A stretch of DNA of 6,662 nt, from contig JAIOOZ010000674.1 in NCBI GenBank assembly GCA_021414185.1, positions 1 through 6,662 on the forward strand, in the 5' to 3' direction. Both the position numbers and the translations under genes were made by a program. Source of the DNA: Betaproteobacteria bacterium (GTDB lineage: Bacteria; Pseudomonadota; Gammaproteobacteria; Burkholderiales; SG8-41). Position 1 is the stretch's first letter. Every line of letters begins with the position of its first letter. Below are positions 5,060 through 6,662 of this stretch, in pieces. The notes beneath the pieces are model-generated. The model did not search any database and was not told the DNA's origin. It worked only from the letters and a program-made list of their open reading frames with translations.

Positions 5060-6058
5060 TCAATACTCCGCGAACATCCTTCTTAGCGTCGCCACATCAT
5101 TCGTGACGGCAAGCCCGAGCATCAACAGGACACGGGCTTTTTGCGGGCTGAGATTGTCGGCGGCGATGATGCCCAGCGTGTCGAACTCGGCGCGGCCGAT
5201 CACGCGGCCGTTGCCGACGCGGCTCGAGCGCACGAACACGGTCTTGCCGGCCTTCTTGATTGCTTCCACTTCGAGGTCCGACAGCGAGCCCGCGCCGGTC
5301 GCAGCGAACACGATGCCGCGCACGCCTGCATCGCTCAATGCGGCGACGATCAGCGGCGCATCGCTTGCGACCGACGAGTAGACGATCTCGACGCGCGGCA
5401 GGTCTTTGATAGTTTTCAGATCGAATTCCGCCGCGGTGGTATGCCGTTTGGTTGAAGAGCGGTAGTAGGCAACCTTGTCCTGGTCCACGTAGCCGAGGAA
5501 CCCGAGCTCGCCGGAGCGGAACGTCTCTGCGCGAAAGGTGTTGCTCTTGGTCACGTCGCGCGCCGCGTTGATTTCATCGTTGAGAACGACGAGCACGCCG
5601 TGGCCGCGCGAGTCGGGGCAAGCCGCAGTGCGCACCGCATTGACGAGATTCAGCGGCCCGTCCGCGCTCAGCGCTGTCGCCGGGCGTTGCGAGCCGACCA
5701 GCACCACCGGGCGGTCATGCTTTACCGTCAGGTTCAGAAAGTAAGCGGTCTCTTCGATGGTGCTGGTGCCGTGCGTGATGACGACGCCAGCGACGTCCGC
5801 GTCCGTGGCGAAGAGTTTATTGATGCGATCGGCCAGCGTGCGCCAAATCGCAATCGTCATGTTGGAGCTGCCGATGTTGCTGACCTGCTCGACGTTCACG
5901 CGTGCGTATTGTTTCAGCTCGGGCACCGCCGCGACGAGTTCCTCGCCGCCCAGCTCGCCGGCCTTGTATTCCGCCATGCTCATCGTTGAGTTGCCGCGGC
6001 CGGCGATGGTGCCGCCGGTCGACAGCACGACGACGCGGGGCAGGGTATCGGTAGTCAA
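5060..6058 (-). CDS. L-asparaginase-family amidohydrolase (type II-like, apparently cytoplasmic, altered substrate pocket)
   Basis: The 332-residue product aligns along its length with bacterial L-asparaginases, which hydrolyse asparagine (some also glutamine) to aspartate and ammonia. Conserved landmarks are STGGTIAGRG (nucleophile T17), Y31 (Y25 in E. coli AnsB), ITHGTSTIEETAYFL (T98), QRPATALSADGPLNL, RDVTKSNTF (K171) and LSPQKARVLLMLGLA near the C-terminus. The sequence resembles type II enzymes, yet no signal peptide precedes the first strand (PRVVVLSTGG), so it is probably cytoplasmic. Substrate-gripping residues differ: THGTST has Ser at the AnsB D90 position, NIGSSN has Ser at Q59, and GAGS replaces GNGN at N248. 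Catalysis seems possible but asparagine may not be the substrate, so no gene symbol is given. The start is TTG at 6058, supported by GGAGGA 7 nt upstream; the first in-frame ATG comes after the nucleophile. It lies 24 bp downstream of the deacetylase-like gene, surely one operon. Confidence 0.9.
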   Translation of the reverse strand: MTTDTLPRVVVLSTGGTIAGRGNSTMSMAEYKAGELGGEELVAAVPELKQYARVNVEQVSNIGSSNMTIAIWRTLADRINKLFATDADVAGVVITHGTSTIEETAYFLNLTVKHDRPVVLVGSQRPATALSADGPLNLVNAVRTAACPDSRGHGVLVVLNDEINAARDVTKSNTFRAETFRSGELGFLGYVDQDKVAYYRSSTKRHTTAAEFDLKTIKDLPRVEIVYSSVASDAPLIVAALSDAGVRGIVFAATGAGSLSDLEVEAIKKAGKTVFVRSSRVGNGRVIGRAEFDTLGIIAADNLSPQKARVLLMLGLAVTNDVATLRRMFAEY

Positions 6059-6065
6059 TGGGAGT

Positions 6066-6071
6066 TCCTCC
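6066..6071 (-). promoter_or_regulatory. Ribosome binding site supporting a TTG start
   Basis: On the minus strand GGAGGA (6071 down to 6066) stands 7 nt before the TTG at 6058. It is the reason to accept the rare start codon: no ATG or GTG in this frame lies between the upstream gene's stop and the catalytic TGGTIAG motif at an acceptable position. Confidence 0.8.
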
Positions 6072-6082
6072 GTAAGTGCGAT

Positions 6083-6662
6083 TCAGGCCCGCGGGACAAT
6101 GCCGGCGGGAAGCTGCATGCAATGGCGGGCGATTGCGCCGGGATGCGCAGGCCACACTCTTTCCGCATCACGATGCGCTAAACAGTGCTGCAGCGCCTTG
6201 CGGATCGCGTGCAGGCGGAACGGCTGGCCGGCCACGTATGCATGCAGTCCCAGCGCGAAGACCAGCGGCTGTTTTTCGGACTGTGCCAGCATGGTCTCGA
6301 ATTGGTTGACTATCATGTCGCCGAATTCGCGGCCGGCATGGCGGCGGTGCAGCAAAGCGGTGACGTCGTTGAGTTCCACGGGATAGGGCACGGACAGCAG
6401 CGGTCCCGCGCGTGTCGTCATCCAGAAAGGCTGGTCGTCGGCGGGCCAGTCCAGCACATAGCTGTAGCCGGCTTCCTTCAGCAGGTCGGGTGTCACGCGC
6501 GATTCGCCGAAGCCGGGGCCGAGCCAGCCGGCGGGCGGTTTGCCGGATTTTGCGGCAATGGCGTCCGTTACTTCGCGGATGAGATGCGCTTCATCCTGCT
6601 CCCACATGTCGTTCTGCATTTCGGAACTGGTGCGGCCGTGGCCGATGATTTCGGCGCCGCTG
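6083..6662 (-). CDS. Polysaccharide deacetylase / PuuE-type allantoinase-like protein, partial (N-terminus off the right edge)
   Basis: The frame is open from the right edge to a TGA at 6083 and gives 192 C-terminal residues; the ATG at 6619 is internal, because upstream codons continue the conserved motif AEIIGHGRTSSEMQ. The family (NodB/CE4 fold) comprises enzymes removing N-acetyl groups or opening cyclic amides. Visible motifs are IIGHGRTSSEMQ, GWLGPGFGESRVTPDLLKEA, YSYVLDWPADDQPFW, SVPYPVELND and HAYVAGQPFRLHAIRKAL. The first has one His where chitin deacetylases have two metal-binding His, and DWPADDQPFW resembles the segment typical of PuuE allantoinases and relatives, so this is more likely a small-molecule amidohydrolase than a cell-wall enzyme. 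The first metal-binding motif would be in the missing part. It sits directly upstream of the asparaginase homologue in the same reading frame, which suggests the two C-N hydrolases share a pathway. The exact substrate cannot be told. Confidence 0.87.
   Translation of the reverse strand, partial: SGAEIIGHGRTSSEMQNDMWEQDEAHLIREVTDAIAAKSGKPPAGWLGPGFGESRVTPDLLKEAGYSYVLDWPADDQPFWMTTRAGPLLSVPYPVELNDVTALLHRRHAGREFGDMIVNQFETMLAQSEKQPLVFALGLHAYVAGQPFRLHAIRKALQHCLAHRDAERVWPAHPGAIARHCMQLPAGIVPRA

Noticed and set aside
1..6662. Possible CRISPR array, toxin-antitoxin pair, phage or defence genes, or tRNA
   Set aside because: I saw no regularly spaced repeats, no tRNA-like folds, no transposase or nuclease motifs; nearly all of the sequence is accounted for by transport receptors and two hydrolases.

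Overview
The window looks like chromosome from a high-GC betaproteobacterium, most likely Burkholderiales. The main reason is its content. Three complete genes and one partial gene encode periplasmic solute-binding proteins of the Bug family (TctC-like, tripartite tricarboxylate transporter receptors), and large expansions of such 'orphan' receptors are characteristic of Bordetella, Achromobacter, Cupriavidus and relatives. This assignment is inference from gene content and base composition; there is no rRNA or marker gene in the window.

Layout. From the left edge, a Bug receptor gene reads leftward and loses its C-terminus at the window edge (1-566, minus). A 217-bp divergent intergenic region follows, with a candidate promoter. 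Then come two Bug receptor genes in tandem on the plus strand (784-1764 and 1806-2780), separated by 41 bp and probably co-transcribed. Convergent to them, only 20 bp away, is a GltI-like glutamate/aspartate ABC-transporter binding protein on the minus strand (2801-3751). A 98-bp divergent spacer separates it from a fourth Bug receptor on the plus strand (3850-4839). The next gap, between convergent genes, holds a 128-bp REP/MITE-like inverted repeat (4886-5013). On its far side two minus-strand genes form a tight operon: the C-terminal part of a PuuE/NodB-type polysaccharide-deacetylase or allantoinase-like protein (6083-6662, N-terminus beyond the right edge) and, 24 bp downstream, an L-asparaginase-family amidohydrolase (5060-6058) that starts at TTG.

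How the genes may work together. All five binding proteins carry export signals and would act in the periplasm, each capturing a small, probably carboxylated or amino-acid-like solute. No TctA/TctB membrane subunits and no ABC permease or ATPase are present, so they must borrow transporters encoded elsewhere. The two hydrolases lack any visible export signal (the deacetylase N-terminus is unseen) and would act on C-N bonds in the cytoplasm. A scavenging and catabolic island for organic acids, amino acids or amides is a reasonable reading, but the link between receptors and enzymes is inferred only from proximity.

The most notable observation is in the asparaginase homologue. It keeps the catalytic threonines, tyrosine and lysine, but several positions that in E. 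coli AnsB hold the substrate's amino-acid end are changed (D90 to S, Q59 to S, N248 to S by motif alignment). This suggests an amide substrate other than ordinary asparagine. I saw no CRISPR array, tRNA, rRNA, transposase, phage gene or defence system in the window.
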